Counted from the first letter of the stretch, positions 41,701 to 50,372 are shown. The stretch is 64,000 nucleotides of DNA from Alkalihalobacillus trypoxylicola (GCF_001590785.1 NZ_LTAO01000008.1:1-64000), one strand, 5' to 3'. A program made the numbers and translations. The notes: a model not told the origin generated them from the letters alone.

Positions 41701-42287
41701 GTAACCTATTGGGAGCACAGCAGCATGGATTTATTGAATCTGTCGGCTTTGATTTATATTCACAAATGTTAAAAGAAGCAATAGAAGAAAGAAAAGGGGA
41801 TGTACCAAAAGAGAAACCATTTCATGTTGAGTTAGATGTGAAAATAGATGCATATATCCCTGAAGCCTATATTAAAGATTCGAAACAAAAGATTGAAATG
41901 TATAAGCGTGTAAAAGGAATCGAAGAGGTTAAGGAGCTTCAGGATTTAAGTGATGAGATGATCGATCGTTTTGGAACGTACCCTCATAATGTAGATTATT
42001 TATTACGATTAACCAAAATTAAGCTTTTAGCAAATGAATTGAAGGTCGACCAGATTATTGAGGATAAAAATGGAATTAGTCTATTCTTATCAAAGGATAC
42101 GACGAATGCTGTCGATGGTTCGAAGCTCTTTGAGATTATAAATAAGTTAGGCAGAGAAGTTTCTCTTGGCAAAACGGGCGAAAAGGTGAAGTTTGCGATC
42201 AAAACAAAAGCGTTAAATGATGAGCAAATCTTGACCTATATTGAAACGATCATACAAGGAGTAAAAAAATCCTTACTAACGAAATAA
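38763..42287 (+). CDS. mfd: Transcription-repair coupling factor
   Basis: Mfd removes RNA polymerase stalled at lesions and recruits UvrA. It has about 1174 residues. The N-terminal UvrB-homology region has LLYPVNELISSEIAIASPE. An RNA polymerase interaction domain carries HTNHGIGKYLGVE and the translocase shows GDVGYGKTEVAIRAAF, VDEEQRFG and TATPIPRTLHMS. A C-terminal regulatory domain follows. ATG 38763 is selected because GGGGG lies 6 bases upstream and MIGLQNYI fits; the in-frame ATG 38733 has no site. Confidence 0.97.
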   Translation: MIGLQNYIRNNEEIRALVNGIDSNLNEQLLSGLTGSARTLVMATIYRESKRSQLVVTHNLFQAQKLHEDLIDLLSEDEVLLYPVNELISSEIAIASPEMKAQRIDVLNKLISGFSGIVIVPLAGVRRLLPPSSYWKNSQIHLQVEKDIGSIESLLKKLISMGFERVDMVSTPGEVSVRGGIIDLYPLTEADPVRIELFDTEIDSIRTFSIEDQRSKEELKKMTITPASEILLYSDDYKRGSETLSQSLAQSLKKVKSTEIKEKLNRNISYEIGQLKNETEFQGMYKYMGLYYEGVHSIISYMNQDTIIFIDEISRVKEMSESLQKEEAQWSTALIEQGEIVHDVTLSVDALEEMKQTSYPINYLSLFIKHVPSTNPQNIINFNCKSMQNFHGQLELLSSELKRWKSSDHAIVFIAGTKERANRLSLNLEDEGIVASIVEARTELTKGSVHIMTGSLHSGFELPLQKLIVITEEEVFTKQSKRAPRRQKLSNAERIKSHSELKVGDLIVHTNHGIGKYLGVETLEFNGVHKDYLHLRYAGNDKLYVPVEQIDQVQKYAGSEEKEPKIYALGGSDWKKVKKKVQSSVEDIADDLIKLYAEREASKGFAFSSDGPEQAEFESSFQYQETEDQLRAVDEIKEDMEKERPMDRLLCGDVGYGKTEVAIRAAFKSINDGKQVAILVPTTILAQQHYETIKERFSEYPINIGVLSRFRSKKEQTQTLKGLKAGSVDLVVGTHRLLSKDVVFKDLGLLIVDEEQRFGVTHKEKIKKLKANIDVLTLTATPIPRTLHMSMLGVRDLSVIETPPENRFPVQTYVVEYNAALVREAIERELTRGGQVYFLYNRVEDIERMSEQISMLVPDAKVSFAHGQMNERELEGIILDFLEGNSDVLVTTTIIETGVDIPNVNTLIIHSADKMGLSQLYQIRGRVGRSNRVAYAYFTYQRDKVLSEVAEKRLQAIKEFTELGSGFKIAMRDLSIRGAGNLLGAQQHGFIESVGFDLYSQMLKEAIEERKGDVPKEKPFHVELDVKIDAYIPEAYIKDSKQKIEMYKRVKGIEEVKELQDLSDEMIDRFGTYPHNVDYLLRLTKIKLLANELKVDQIIEDKNGISLFLSKDTTNAVDGSKLFEIINKLGREVSLGKTGEKVKFAIKTKALNDEQILTYIETIIQGVKKSLLTK

Positions 42288-42470
42288 AAGGCTCTCACTT
42301 TTTAATGAAGTAGCACCATATAGAAAAATTTTAGCAAAATAAGAAAACAAATTCTATTTTTGGTGAATAGTTCTTCTTTTAGGAAAGATAATAAAGTCAT
42401 GAACTGAAATTTTCACCATTTTTCTAGGCAGCTAGGATTACTACATCTTTAGAAAGTGAGGCAATACTGC

Positions 42471-43010
42471 ATGAAAGCTACAGGAATAGTACGTCGTATT
42501 GATGATTTAGGACGAGTCGTAATACCAAAAGAAATTCGTCGCACATTAAGGATTAGAGAAGGAGATCCTTTAGAGATATTTGTAGACAGAGATGGAGAGG
42601 TTATTTTAAAGAAGTACTCACCTATATCTGAACTCGGCGACTTTGCAAAAGAATATGCAGAAGCGCTTTATGATAGTTTAAAGCATCATGTATTGATTGC
42701 AGACCGTGATACGTTTATTGCCGTTGCAGGAGCATCTAAAAAAGAATATAGCAATAAAAGTGTTGGTGAAATAGTAGAAAAGGCTTTGGAAGAGCGTCAG
42801 TCGAAATTGGAGACAAGTAGTGGTGAATACCAACTTGTGGGTGAGCATACAGAATCTTTAAAAGGGTATGTGGTTGCACCTATTATAGCAAGCGGAGATC
42901 CAATTGGAGCTGTGGTTATCTTCAATAAAGAGCAATCTTTAAATGGAGCAGTGGAACAAAAGTTAGCTGAAACAGCAGCAAGCTTCTTAGCTCGTCAAAT
43001 GGAGCAATAA
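42471..43010 (+). CDS. spoVT: Stage V sporulation regulator SpoVT
   Basis: SpoVT modulates sigma-G genes in the forespore. Its N-terminal 50 residues (MKATGIVRRIDDLGRVVIPK) form an AbrB-like swapped-hairpin DNA-binding domain, followed by a GAF-like domain (about 55-180). It is a clear paralogue of abrB at 19319, extended by the sensory domain. ATG 42471 has AGTGAGG about 10 bases upstream. Confidence 0.96.
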   Translation: MKATGIVRRIDDLGRVVIPKEIRRTLRIREGDPLEIFVDRDGEVILKKYSPISELGDFAKEYAEALYDSLKHHVLIADRDTFIAVAGASKKEYSNKSVGEIVEKALEERQSKLETSSGEYQLVGEHTESLKGYVVAPIIASGDPIGAVVIFNKEQSLNGAVEQKLAETAASFLARQMEQ

Positions 43011-43169
43011 TAACATAATGTGCAAAAACACAGAGGATATTTTCTGTGTTTTTTCTTTTGAATGGCTTTTGGCTTGCAAATGATTGATAGTCCTTTTCTC
43101 TAAGGCTTTGATAATTTAATACTTTTCGGTATGATTAAAAAAGGGAGCTAAGAAGAGGAGGAAGAATGT

Positions 43170-44753
43170 TTGCCACCACAAATTCATAAAGGGGACGAGC
43201 TACTGCGTGGAGCTTTCATCTTATCACTTGCTGCTATTGTAGCAAAGGTAATGAGTGCGGCATATCGTATCCCTTATCAAAATATAGCTGGTGACTTAGG
43301 TTTTTATGTTTATCAGCAAATTTATCCATTTTATGGATTAATGGTCACTCTCTCTATATTTGGGTTTCCAGTCGTTTTATCTAGAAATATTGCACAGTAC
43401 GAAGCAAAGAATGAACGGAAGAAAGCACAGGCTTATTCATCCGTTGTATTTTATACGCTTCTCCTTCTTTCTATTTTTGCTACGGTTCTATTTTATTTAG
43501 GTGCTCCTTTCATTGCTAAAATCATAGGTGATGTCCAATTGACCGAGCCATTAAGAGCCGTTGGACTTTCCTATTTGCTCATTCCGTTTTTAAGTATTTT
43601 TAGAGGAGTGCACCAAGGACAGCAAAATATGCTTCCTACAGCTATTTCACAAGTTATTGAACAATTTATTAGGGTTCTAGCGATATTACTTTTAGCCTTT
43701 CTTTTTTTATCATGGGGCTACGGACCATATGGTGCAGGTATAGGTGCAGCCTATGGGTCGATTGCAGGTGGAGTCGTTGCAATTATTGTTTTATTTTTTT
43801 CGAAAAAAACCGGTTGGAAATCCTGGTTGCGTATCCATGCGACTATTTATACTGGGATGTTCAAGGATATGTTTCAGTTTTTAAGTCAAAGTTTATATAT
43901 TTGTATAGGGGCTATGACTTTTATCTTTTTTCAATTAATCGATGTGTTTTCAATGGTTCGTTTATTAGAGCTATATGGACTTGCTAGTGTAGAAGCATTT
44001 TATCAAAAAGCGCTTTATGACAGAGGACAGCCTTTGCTTCAACTAGGAACCATTGTCACGACCACTTTTTCTTTAGCATTAGTTCCGTTATTAACGAGTG
44101 CAAAAGCCAATGGACATTTTAAAGAAATGTTTTTTTATCGTCATTTAACCTTAAAGCTTACCATTTTAATTGGTGGTGCGGCGACAGTTGGTTTAATTGT
44201 CATTATGGAGCCGCTTAATAGTATGCTATTCAGTGATCGAATGGGATCAAGTATCTTAAAGGTTTTTGTATTATCGATATTTGTTAGTGCTATCTATATG
44301 ACGAGTGCGTCGATTTTACAGGGGAAGGGTCTCATTCATTTACCAGCTATCGCCGTTGTAATGGGGCTTATCCTCAAAAGTTTATTTAATGTCCTTTTTG
44401 TTCCTTTAAGCGGCGCAATGGGTGCAGCTATTGCGACGGTTTTAGCGTTTACAGTCATGGCATGCAGTATGTTATATTTTCTAAGAAAAGATGAGAAAGG
44501 CGCTCGGACGCCCTTTAAGCCTTATGGATTTATGGCTATAATCTTAATCCTATTATTTGTATTCACTTCTTTATGGATGAATTTTGTTGAACGCTTTCTG
44601 GAATACTCGAGAATGTCAGATATGTTATTATCGATTAGTACAGTATTTTTCGGTGTTATTATTGTCCTTTTATTGATAAGGGTTTTGCCAGTGTTTGATG
44701 AAGATGAATGGAAGGTTATTCCTATTTTAAAGAAATGGAAAAGAGTTAAGTAG
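43170..44753 (+). CDS. yabM: MOP-family flippase YabM (SpoVB/MurJ-like)
   Basis: The 527-residue integral membrane protein has about 14 transmembrane segments of the polysaccharide exporter/MurJ type. It starts LLRGAFILSLAAIVAKVMSAAYR, with RGVHQGQQNMLPTAISQVIEQ in the middle. Such proteins flip lipid-linked wall precursors; YabM's exact substrate is not settled. TTG 43170 is used with GAGGAGGA upstream. It is followed at 17 bases by yabN. Confidence 0.93.
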   Translation: MPPQIHKGDELLRGAFILSLAAIVAKVMSAAYRIPYQNIAGDLGFYVYQQIYPFYGLMVTLSIFGFPVVLSRNIAQYEAKNERKKAQAYSSVVFYTLLLLSIFATVLFYLGAPFIAKIIGDVQLTEPLRAVGLSYLLIPFLSIFRGVHQGQQNMLPTAISQVIEQFIRVLAILLLAFLFLSWGYGPYGAGIGAAYGSIAGGVVAIIVLFFSKKTGWKSWLRIHATIYTGMFKDMFQFLSQSLYICIGAMTFIFFQLIDVFSMVRLLELYGLASVEAFYQKALYDRGQPLLQLGTIVTTTFSLALVPLLTSAKANGHFKEMFFYRHLTLKLTILIGGAATVGLIVIMEPLNSMLFSDRMGSSILKVFVLSIFVSAIYMTSASILQGKGLIHLPAIAVVMGLILKSLFNVLFVPLSGAMGAAIATVLAFTVMACSMLYFLRKDEKGARTPFKPYGFMAIILILLFVFTSLWMNFVERFLEYSRMSDMLLSISTVFFGVIIVLLLIRVLPVFDEDEWKVIPILKKWKRVK

Positions 44754-44770
44754 TAGGGAGATGAAAGAAG

Positions 44771-46237
44771 TTGAAAAAAATATACATAGTAGGATTAGGG
44801 GCAGGTAATCTTGAGCAAATGCCTCTGGGTATTTATCGTTTTTTAAAAGGAAAAGATGAGATTTATGTTCGAACCGATGATCACCCGGCCATTACATCAT
44901 TAAAGGAAGAAGGTTTACGTGTTCATTCATTTGATTCTATCTATATAAAGCATGAGCAGTTTACACAAGTGTATGAAGAGATTGTTACTTCGTTATTGGA
45001 GCTAGTAAAACAAAAGAATGAGTTAATTTACGCCGTTCCTGGACACCCATTTGTAGCAGAAAGAACGATTCAATTACTTGAACAGCAAGCAGTAGCCCAT
45101 AATGTAGAATTAGAGTATCTTGGCGGTCAAAGCTTTTTAGACCCCATGTATAACGCATTAAGAATTGATCCAATAGAAGGGCTACAAATAGTAGATGGAA
45201 CGGATTTAAAGCAAGATGCTTGGATATTAACTCACCACACTATTATTGTACAAGTTTATGATGCTTTCATTGCATCGGAAGTAAAGCTCACTTTAATGGA
45301 GCGACTGCCCGATGATTATCCTGTGACAATAGCAACTGCGGTTGGTTCTAAAGAAGAGGTACTAGAGACGGTTCCGCTCTATGAATTAGACCGTGTAACG
45401 AATTTGAATAATTTAACGGCGGTTTATGTTCCTCCTGTTAAAAGCGATATACTCCTGCATGCAGAGTTTGATCAGCTACGAAAAGTGATTGCGCAGTTAA
45501 GAGGTCCAAACGGATGCCCTTGGGACCAAAAGCAAACACATCAATCTTTGAAGAAGTATTTGATTGAAGAGGCATATGAGGTTCTTGAAGCGATTGATGA
45601 AGAGGATGACGTGCATCTAATAGAAGAGCTAGGAGATATCTTACTGCAGGTTATGCTGCACGCACAAATTGGTGAGGACGAGGGGATTTTTACCATTAGA
45701 GATGTGATTGAATCGATTACTGATAAGATGATTAGAAGGCACCCTCATGTTTTTGCTGATATAAAGGTAGAAAATGAAGAAGAGGTCGTAAAGAATTGGG
45801 AAAAAATCAAAAGCTCTGAAAAGGCAGAAGAAAAACAAAGCGATTCTATTTTTGCCAAGAAGCCTAAAGGGCTACCGGCTTTGCAGAGGACAATAGAAAT
45901 TCAAAATAAAGCAGCCAAGGTTGGGTTTGATTGGGGAGAGCCTGCACCAGTTTGGATGAAGCTACAAGAGGAAATCGGCGAGTTTTTAACGGAGGCAAAA
46001 AAGTCTAATCAACAAAAAATGAATAAAGAATTTGGTGATTTGTTATTTGTTGCCATCAATCTTGCTCGACATTATGATATAGACCCAGAAAAAGTACTTC
46101 ATATGGCAAACGAGAAATTTATGAATCGATTTCAGGAGATTGAATTAGCTGCAAAGCATTCAGGTAAAGAATTAACGGAAATGACACTAACTGAAATGGA
46201 TCAACTATGGGAAGAAAGCAAAACAAAATATGAATAG
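44771..46237 (+). CDS. yabN: YabN: SAM-methylase-like domain fused to MazG pyrophosphohydrolase
   Basis: This 488-residue protein fuses two units. The N-terminal tetrapyrrole-methylase-like domain is about 1-225 ([31 protein letters not shown]). The C-terminal MazG domain has [37 protein letters not shown] and a second MazG half after 370. MazG hydrolyses nucleoside triphosphates, often aberrant ones. The role of the first domain is unclear. Same fusion as in B. subtilis. Confidence 0.95.
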   Translation: MKKIYIVGLGAGNLEQMPLGIYRFLKGKDEIYVRTDDHPAITSLKEEGLRVHSFDSIYIKHEQFTQVYEEIVTSLLELVKQKNELIYAVPGHPFVAERTIQLLEQQAVAHNVELEYLGGQSFLDPMYNALRIDPIEGLQIVDGTDLKQDAWILTHHTIIVQVYDAFIASEVKLTLMERLPDDYPVTIATAVGSKEEVLETVPLYELDRVTNLNNLTAVYVPPVKSDILLHAEFDQLRKVIAQLRGPNGCPWDQKQTHQSLKKYLIEEAYEVLEAIDEEDDVHLIEELGDILLQVMLHAQIGEDEGIFTIRDVIESITDKMIRRHPHVFADIKVENEEEVVKNWEKIKSSEKAEEKQSDSIFAKKPKGLPALQRTIEIQNKAAKVGFDWGEPAPVWMKLQEEIGEFLTEAKKSNQQKMNKEFGDLLFVAINLARHYDIDPEKVLHMANEKFMNRFQEIELAAKHSGKELTEMTLTEMDQLWEESKTKYE

Positions 46238-46248
46238 AAGGTGTAATA

Positions 46249-46509
46249 ATGAGACTCGATAAATTTTTAAAGGTTTCTAGGCTAATTAAAAGGAGAACTT
46301 TAGCAAAAGAGGTGTGTGATAAGGGCAGAATTAAAGTAAACGGTCAAGTAGCGAAAGCTGGAACCAATGTAAAACAAGGTGATGAAATGGAAATTACATT
46401 TGGACAAAAGAAAGTGACAGTTAAAATTGATGTGATAAAAGAAATCGTCAAAAAAGAAGACGCGCCTATGATGTATTCCATCATAAAAGAAGAGCAGATT
46501 CAAGCTTAG
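46249..46509 (+). CDS. rqcP: RqcP (YabO), S4-domain ribosome rescue factor
   Basis: The 86-residue S4-domain protein ([20 protein letters not shown]) works with RqcH in adding alanine tails to nascent chains on stalled 50S subunits. The core [20 protein letters not shown] is typical of the S4/Hsp15 fold. The C-terminus is short and charged. It lies 12 bases after yabN. In B. subtilis yabP follows next; here a GNAT gene and mscL intervene. Confidence 0.95.
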   Translation: MRLDKFLKVSRLIKRRTLAKEVCDKGRIKVNGQVAKAGTNVKQGDEMEITFGQKKVTVKIDVIKEIVKKEDAPMMYSIIKEEQIQA

Positions 46510-46620
46510 GGAAAAAGCAGTATTTAATCAGGCATTTCTTTTCAATCATTCATAAAAAAGTAGGTCTAAACTAAATAAAATTTGAATAGCAGATACAAAA
46601 GAGGTTACAAGGAGGAGCGA

Positions 46621-47214
46621 ATGAGCAACTACTTTCCGTTTTTTTATCAGCTACCAACTTTACACACTGAACGAATGACTTTAAGAAAAGTTAACAAGTC
46701 AGATTTAGATTCCTTTATTGAAGCTACTCTTTCCCTTCAATCTGAGAAGACAAAGGTTGTAGAAGATGATTGTACACGTTTCATTAATCATTTGTTGAAA
46801 TGCTATGATAAGGGGAGACCTGCTCCATGGGGAGTTATCGAAAGTAAATCAAACCGTTTAATTGGGGTTTGTGGTTTTGTTCATTGGTCACCTCTACAAG
46901 CGAGTGCAGAATTAGGTTATCATTTAGTGGAATCCTATTGGAATGCAGGCATTATGACTGAAGTTTTGAAGTGTTTGATTGATTATAGCTTTATGGAATT
47001 AGGCTTGAAGAGAATAGAAGCGAAATGCCAAATAGGAAATATAGCATCAAAACGAGTGCTTAATAAAGTAGGAATGAAAAAAAGTGGAACATACTCAACT
47101 TATGTATGGTCAAGTTCTAAGTATGAGCACTTAGAATATTTTAGATTGGATCAATCTGAATATATGAGAAGAGTTTGGAGGAATCCACAACAAATTAAGG
47201 TAATGCGGAAATAA
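46621..47214 (+). CDS. GNAT acetyltransferase, RimJ/RimL-like
   Basis: This 197-residue acyltransferase opens with the RimJ-type signature PTLHTERMTLRKVNKSDL and has AELGYHLVESYWNAGIMTEVL and IEAKCQIGNIASKRVLNKVGM. These are the acetyl-CoA-binding core of the ribosomal N-acetyltransferase subgroup. The substrate is unknown. ATG 46621 with AAGGAGGAG is preferred over an in-frame ATG 39 bases upstream. No equivalent sits here in B. subtilis, so this looks like an insertion. Confidence 0.88.
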   Translation: MSNYFPFFYQLPTLHTERMTLRKVNKSDLDSFIEATLSLQSEKTKVVEDDCTRFINHLLKCYDKGRPAPWGVIESKSNRLIGVCGFVHWSPLQASAELGYHLVESYWNAGIMTEVLKCLIDYSFMELGLKRIEAKCQIGNIASKRVLNKVGMKKSGTYSTYVWSSSKYEHLEYFRLDQSEYMRRVWRNPQQIKVMRK

Positions 47215-47237
47215 GGAAGAAGTAAGGATGATTATGG

Positions 47238-47621
47238 ATGTGGAAAGAATTTAAAGAGTTTGCCATTAAAGGCAATGTTATAGATTTAGCTGTTGCAGTT
47301 GTAGTTGCAACTGCTTTTGGTAATATTGTATCAGCACTAGTAGATAATCTTATCATGCCTTTAGTTGGTGTGGTTATTGGAGGAGTTAACTTCTCAGGGC
47401 TCTATTACTTAATAGGGGATGCGAGAATTGAGTATGGATTATTTATTCAGGCGATTGTTGATTTCTTTATCATTGCTCTGTCTCTTTTCGTTTTTGTTAA
47501 GGTGATAAATAAATTAAAGATGAAGCAAGAAGAGATAGAAGAGGAAGAAGTAGTAGAGCCTCAAGTAGAGCTATTAACAGAAATTAGAGATTTGTTAAAA
47601 AAGCAAGAGCAAAATAATTAA
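47238..47621 (+). CDS. mscL: Large-conductance mechanosensitive channel MscL
   Basis: MscL releases solutes on hypo-osmotic shock. The 127-residue protein has [19 protein letters not shown] (TM1 with its pore glycines), [17 protein letters not shown]2 around 70-92 and a C-terminal helix rich in Glu/Lys. It follows the GNAT gene by 23 bases and probably shares its transcript. A terminator follows. The gene lies elsewhere in B. subtilis. Confidence 0.97.
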   Translation: MWKEFKEFAIKGNVIDLAVAVVVATAFGNIVSALVDNLIMPLVGVVIGGVNFSGLYYLIGDARIEYGLFIQAIVDFFIIALSLFVFVKVINKLKMKQEEIEEEEVVEPQVELLTEIRDLLKKQEQNN

Positions 47622-47663
47622 TAAATGAAGACGAGGCTATAACAAAAATATTGTCCTACCAAG

Positions 47664-47703
47664 ATGACGAGCGGTCCTAAAAAGTGGACTACTCGTCTTT
47701 ATT
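47664..47703 (+). terminator. Intrinsic terminator after mscL
   Basis: GACGAGCGGTCC pairs with GGACTACTCGTC across TAAAAAGT (one mismatch), followed by TTTATTTTAA. Confidence 0.8.
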
Positions 47704-47960
47704 TTAAAGAATAAGCGAAGAGAACTTGAAAACTTCTGAGAGTCATCTTGTAAGTAAGGGTTTTGGAGCGCTAGTGCGAAAAGGTTAAATCGTTCCCAAG
47801 AAACGAGGGATTCCTTTCCTGGTGACTGGTGCAGCAAGACATCTATTACCTTTCATTTGTTTCCATGATATTTATTTTGAGTAAATTCAAATATTTAAAA
47901 GATGATGAGGCTTGTTCTATTTATCCGTTGACCTTCATAAGTTGTAACAAAGCATGTACG
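47704..47960. other. Gene-free stretch between mscL and yabP
   Basis: I see no credible gene. The part 47750-47840 is less AT-rich and contains the palindrome GCGCTAGTGC and opposed TCGTTCCCAAGAAACGAGGGA segments that could fold as a hairpin. This may be a repeat remnant. A mother-cell promoter for yabP is expected, but no good sigma-E match was found. Confidence 0.35.
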
Positions 47961-47973
47961 AGGAGGAATGGAT

Positions 47974-48282
47974 GTGGATCAATATCAATTTGGTACACCG
48001 ATGGGACAAGAACGTCAAAATAATGACCATGATATTATTTTAAAGGGAAGAAAGCATTTAGATATTACAGGAGTTAAACAAGTAGAAAGCTTTGATAATG
48101 AAGAATTTCTATTAGAAACAGTGATGGGCTTTTTATCTGTAAGAGGGCAAAATCTCCATATGAAAAATTTAAATGTGGAACAGGGAATTGTTTCAATTGA
48201 AGGTAAGATTTTTGATTTCGTCTATTTAGACCAAAACAGTCAGGAAAAATCAAAAGGTTTTTTTGGGAAGTTATTTAAGTGA
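47974..48282 (+). CDS. yabP: Spore cortex protein YabP
   Basis: YabP belongs to the YabP/YqfC family and is needed for cortex formation with YabQ. Conserved blocks are HDIILKGRKHLDITGVKQVE, SFDNEEFLLETVMGFLSVRG and FVYLDQNSQEKSKGFFGKLF. The start is taken as GTG 47974 because AGGAGG sits 7 bases away; ATG 47968 is too close to it. The stop overlaps the yabQ GTG by 4 bases. Confidence 0.93.
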   Translation: MDQYQFGTPMGQERQNNDHDIILKGRKHLDITGVKQVESFDNEEFLLETVMGFLSVRGQNLHMKNLNVEQGIVSIEGKIFDFVYLDQNSQEKSKGFFGKLFK

Positions 48283-48866
48283 GCTTAACGGTTCAATTTT
48301 ACACGATGTTATCGATGGTAGCTTTTGGGCTCTTTATAGGAGCTACTCTCGATACATATCGTCGATTTTTGAAAACAAAACCCTCATTCCATTGGTTAAC
48401 TGCTATATATGACCTGCTTTTCTGGATTATTCAAGGAGCCTTGCTGTTTTATATATTGTTTATTGTAAATAAAGGTGAGGTGAGGTTTTACGTTTTTTTA
48501 GCTATCCTATGTGGCTTTGCTGCTTACCAAGCCTTACTAAAAAAGGGGTATAATTACTTACTAGAATTGGTGATTCGTGCGATTATAGGAATTTATCATT
48601 TTATAAAGCAGCTTCTTACTATCATTTTAATAAAGCCTATAAAGTTCATATTGAAACTATTTTATTCCTTATGTATGATGGTGATAACTACTCTTTTTAC
48701 CATTTTACTTTTTATATTAAAAATGGTTTGGAAATTAATTAGTTGGGTATTAAATGTAATATTGACTATTACGAGGCTAAATAAAATAACCGATAAAATG
48801 ATTATCAGGCTAAAAATTAAAGTAAAAAAAATAAAGGGTTTTCTCACTAAGAGAGGGAAGAAGTAG
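48279..48866 (+). CDS. yabQ: Spore cortex membrane protein YabQ
   Basis: The 195-residue membrane protein has at least four transmembrane segments (about 5-22, 40-60, 68-88, 125-155) and a very basic C-terminus ending KKIKGFLTKRGKK. The family start QFYTMLSMVAFGLFIGATLD and YDLLFWIIQGALLFYILF are conserved. It locates to the outer forespore membrane. It uses a GTG start and is coupled to yabP. Confidence 0.92.
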   Translation: MSLTVQFYTMLSMVAFGLFIGATLDTYRRFLKTKPSFHWLTAIYDLLFWIIQGALLFYILFIVNKGEVRFYVFLAILCGFAAYQALLKKGYNYLLELVIRAIIGIYHFIKQLLTIILIKPIKFILKLFYSLCMMVITTLFTILLFILKMVWKLISWVLNVILTITRLNKITDKMIIRLKIKVKKIKGFLTKRGKK

Positions 48867-48883
48867 GAGTAAGAGGTGATAAG

Positions 48884-49264
48884 ATGATCGAAAATCGAAG
48901 AACATCGATACGAGAAATTGATTCCGCTTATAAAAAGCAAAGAGAGCAAGAGCTTGCACTTCAGCGAAAGAAAAGGCGCGGTCTAATCAAAAGATTAAGC
49001 GCTATAGGGATCGTGGGAGGAGCTTTTGCAACAATAGCGTTTATGTTCATTTTTAACCAGCACTCTACTCTAGCTGAAAAGCAAGAAGAGAAGCTAACGC
49101 TTGAAAATGAAGTACAGCAGCTGTTAACAGAGGAAAAAAAGCTACAACAGGATATTATTAATTATAATGATATTGATTATATTGAAGAGATAGCACGAAG
49201 AGATTATTTTTTAACAAAAGAAGGGGAGACACTTTTTACTTTGCCAAGTAAATCCACTGATTGA
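48884..49264 (+). CDS. divIC: Cell division protein DivIC (FtsB-like)
   Basis: DivIC is the single-pass division protein that pairs with FtsL and DivIB at the septum. The 126-residue sequence has a basic cytoplasmic tail (RKKRRGLIKR), a membrane segment at about 37-58, and a heptad coiled coil (EKQEEKLTLENEVQQLLTEE). It ends with the conserved IEEIARRDYFLTKEGE. It is separated from the sporulation gene yabQ by 17 bases, as in B. subtilis. Confidence 0.95.
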   Translation: MIENRRTSIREIDSAYKKQREQELALQRKKRRGLIKRLSAIGIVGGAFATIAFMFIFNQHSTLAEKQEEKLTLENEVQQLLTEEKKLQQDIINYNDIDYIEEIARRDYFLTKEGETLFTLPSKSTD

Positions 49265-49338
49265 CACCTTTTTTTCGTATCGGGTATAATATATCAAAAT
49301 GAATATTTCTAGATTTCTTAAGGAGGATCTATTTTTTC

Positions 49339-49812
49339 ATGTCAATTGAAGTAGGCAGCAAATTACAGGGTAAGGTTACAGGAATCACTCATTTTGGAGC
49401 ATTTGTGGAGCTGCCGGGTGGTTCGACGGGCCTTGTACACATCAGTGAAGTAGCTGATAATTATGTCAAGGATATTAACGAGTTTTTAAAGGTTGGAGAC
49501 GAAGTAGAGGTTAAGGTCGTAAATGTAGAGAAAGATGGGAAAATAGGATTGTCTATTCGCAAAGCGAAGGAACGTCCGGAAGGTGCTGAACGATCAGAAA
49601 AACCAGCTCGTCCAACAAGACCAGCTCGTCCAAGTCGTCCTTATCAATCTTCGTCCGCGCGACCGCAAGGACAAGGTCAGCGAAACCATCGACCAGGACC
49701 ATCATTTGAAGATAAAATGAGTCGTTTTTTAAAGGATAGCGAGGAAAGATTATCTATTATAAAACGTCAGACAGATTCCAAACGTGGTGGTCGAGGCGCT
49801 CGGAGAGGATAA
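49339..49812 (+). CDS. yabR: S1-domain RNA-binding protein YabR
   Basis: The 157-residue protein has one S1 domain (residues 3-74: VGSKLQGKVTGITHFGAFVE, GLVHISEVADNYVKD, KIGLSIRKAK). A disordered basic tail follows with Arg-Pro repeats (PARPTRPARPSRPYQ) and GGRGARRG. RNA binding is clear; the target is unknown. A sigma-A-like AAGGAGG precedes the ATG and a terminator follows. Confidence 0.94.
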   Translation: MSIEVGSKLQGKVTGITHFGAFVELPGGSTGLVHISEVADNYVKDINEFLKVGDEVEVKVVNVEKDGKIGLSIRKAKERPEGAERSEKPARPTRPARPSRPYQSSSARPQGQGQRNHRPGPSFEDKMSRFLKDSEERLSIIKRQTDSKRGGRGARRG

Positions 49813-49851
49813 TTTGTTGCTAGATCCGATCCTAGTTTATGCTATAGAGAA

Positions 49852-49886
49852 AAGTAGAAATCCTAATTTGGACTTCTACTTTTTAT
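49852..49886 (+). terminator. Intrinsic terminator after yabR
   Basis: AAGTAGAAATCC pairs with GGACTTCTACTT, with one mismatch, followed by TTTATTTT. Confidence 0.88.
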
Positions 49887-49978
49887 TTTGGAGTGAAGGT
49901 TAATGTTTATTGAAATAGGGTGTAAAGATAGAGGAAAGAGTGAAAATATTTGATTTTCTACCTTTATTAAAAAATTCA

Positions 49979-50007
49979 TTGACTTTGAGAAAGAAAGACG
50001 GTATATT
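49979..50007 (+). promoter_or_regulatory. Sigma-A promoter of tRNA-Met
   Basis: TTGACT (49979-49984), a 17-base spacer and TATATT (50002-50007), ending 29 bases before the tRNA. Confidence 0.8.
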
Positions 50008-50036
50008 AATATTTGTCGCAATTCAATAGAGAATAT

Positions 50037-50110
50037 GGCGGTGTAGCTCAGCTGGCTAGAGCGTACGGTTCATACCCGTGAGGTCGGGGGTTCGATCCCC
50101 TCCGCCGCTA
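50037..50110 (+). tRNA. trnM: tRNA-Met (anticodon CAT), elongator type
   Basis: This 74-base cloverleaf has acceptor GGCGGTG pairing with CGCCGCT-side bases, D-arm GCTCAGCTGGCTAGAGC, anticodon CAT at 50071-50073, and T-arm GGGGGTTCGATCCCC. CCA is not encoded. The acceptor has a G1-U72 pair, so it is an elongator rather than an initiator. B. subtilis has a single tRNA-Met gene at this spot. An Ile lysidine-type CAT tRNA cannot be fully excluded but is unlikely. Confidence 0.96.
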
Positions 50111-50116
50111 TCAAAA

Positions 50117-50150
50117 TTACCCTTATCTTAGTTAAAGATAAGGGTTTTTT
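50117..50150 (+). terminator. Intrinsic terminator after tRNA-Met
   Basis: ACCCTTATCTT pairs with AAGATAAGGGT across AGTTA, followed by seven Ts. Confidence 0.92.
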
Positions 50151-50305
50151 TCTTTTTCTCCTACTGTAAACCCCTTTTTTAAAAAATATTCATATTTTCT
50201 CTCCACAGCATTCATCAGTAAACTTACTTTTCTCGCAATTTTTTTTACGCTTTTTTTGGCTATTGTGGATGGTCATGAATAGAAAGATGAAAGAAAGCCG
50301 AATTA

Positions 50306-50372
50306 GGTCGAACACTTTTTGAATTCGACTATGAGATTTTGACAAAAAATGTGAGCAGCCTCTGTTTATAAT
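50306..50372 (+). promoter_or_regulatory. Spo0A-activated promoter of spoIIE
   Basis: 0A-box-like GTCGAA lies in GGTCGAAC at 50306-50313, and another in inverse orientation (TTCGAC) at 50324-50329. TTGACA follows at 50339-50344 and TATAAT at 50367-50372. The 22-base spacing is far above the usual 17 but matches the known oddity of spoIIE/spoIIG promoters, which need Spo0A~P to recruit sigma-A polymerase. Confidence 0.8.

Noticed and set aside
43712-43987. Second plus-strand frame inside yabM
   Set aside because: A shifted reading of a membrane-protein gene with no start signal.
47829-48023. 64-codon frame ahead of yabP
   Set aside because: It runs into yabP in a wrong frame, is Cys-rich by chance and has no ribosome site.
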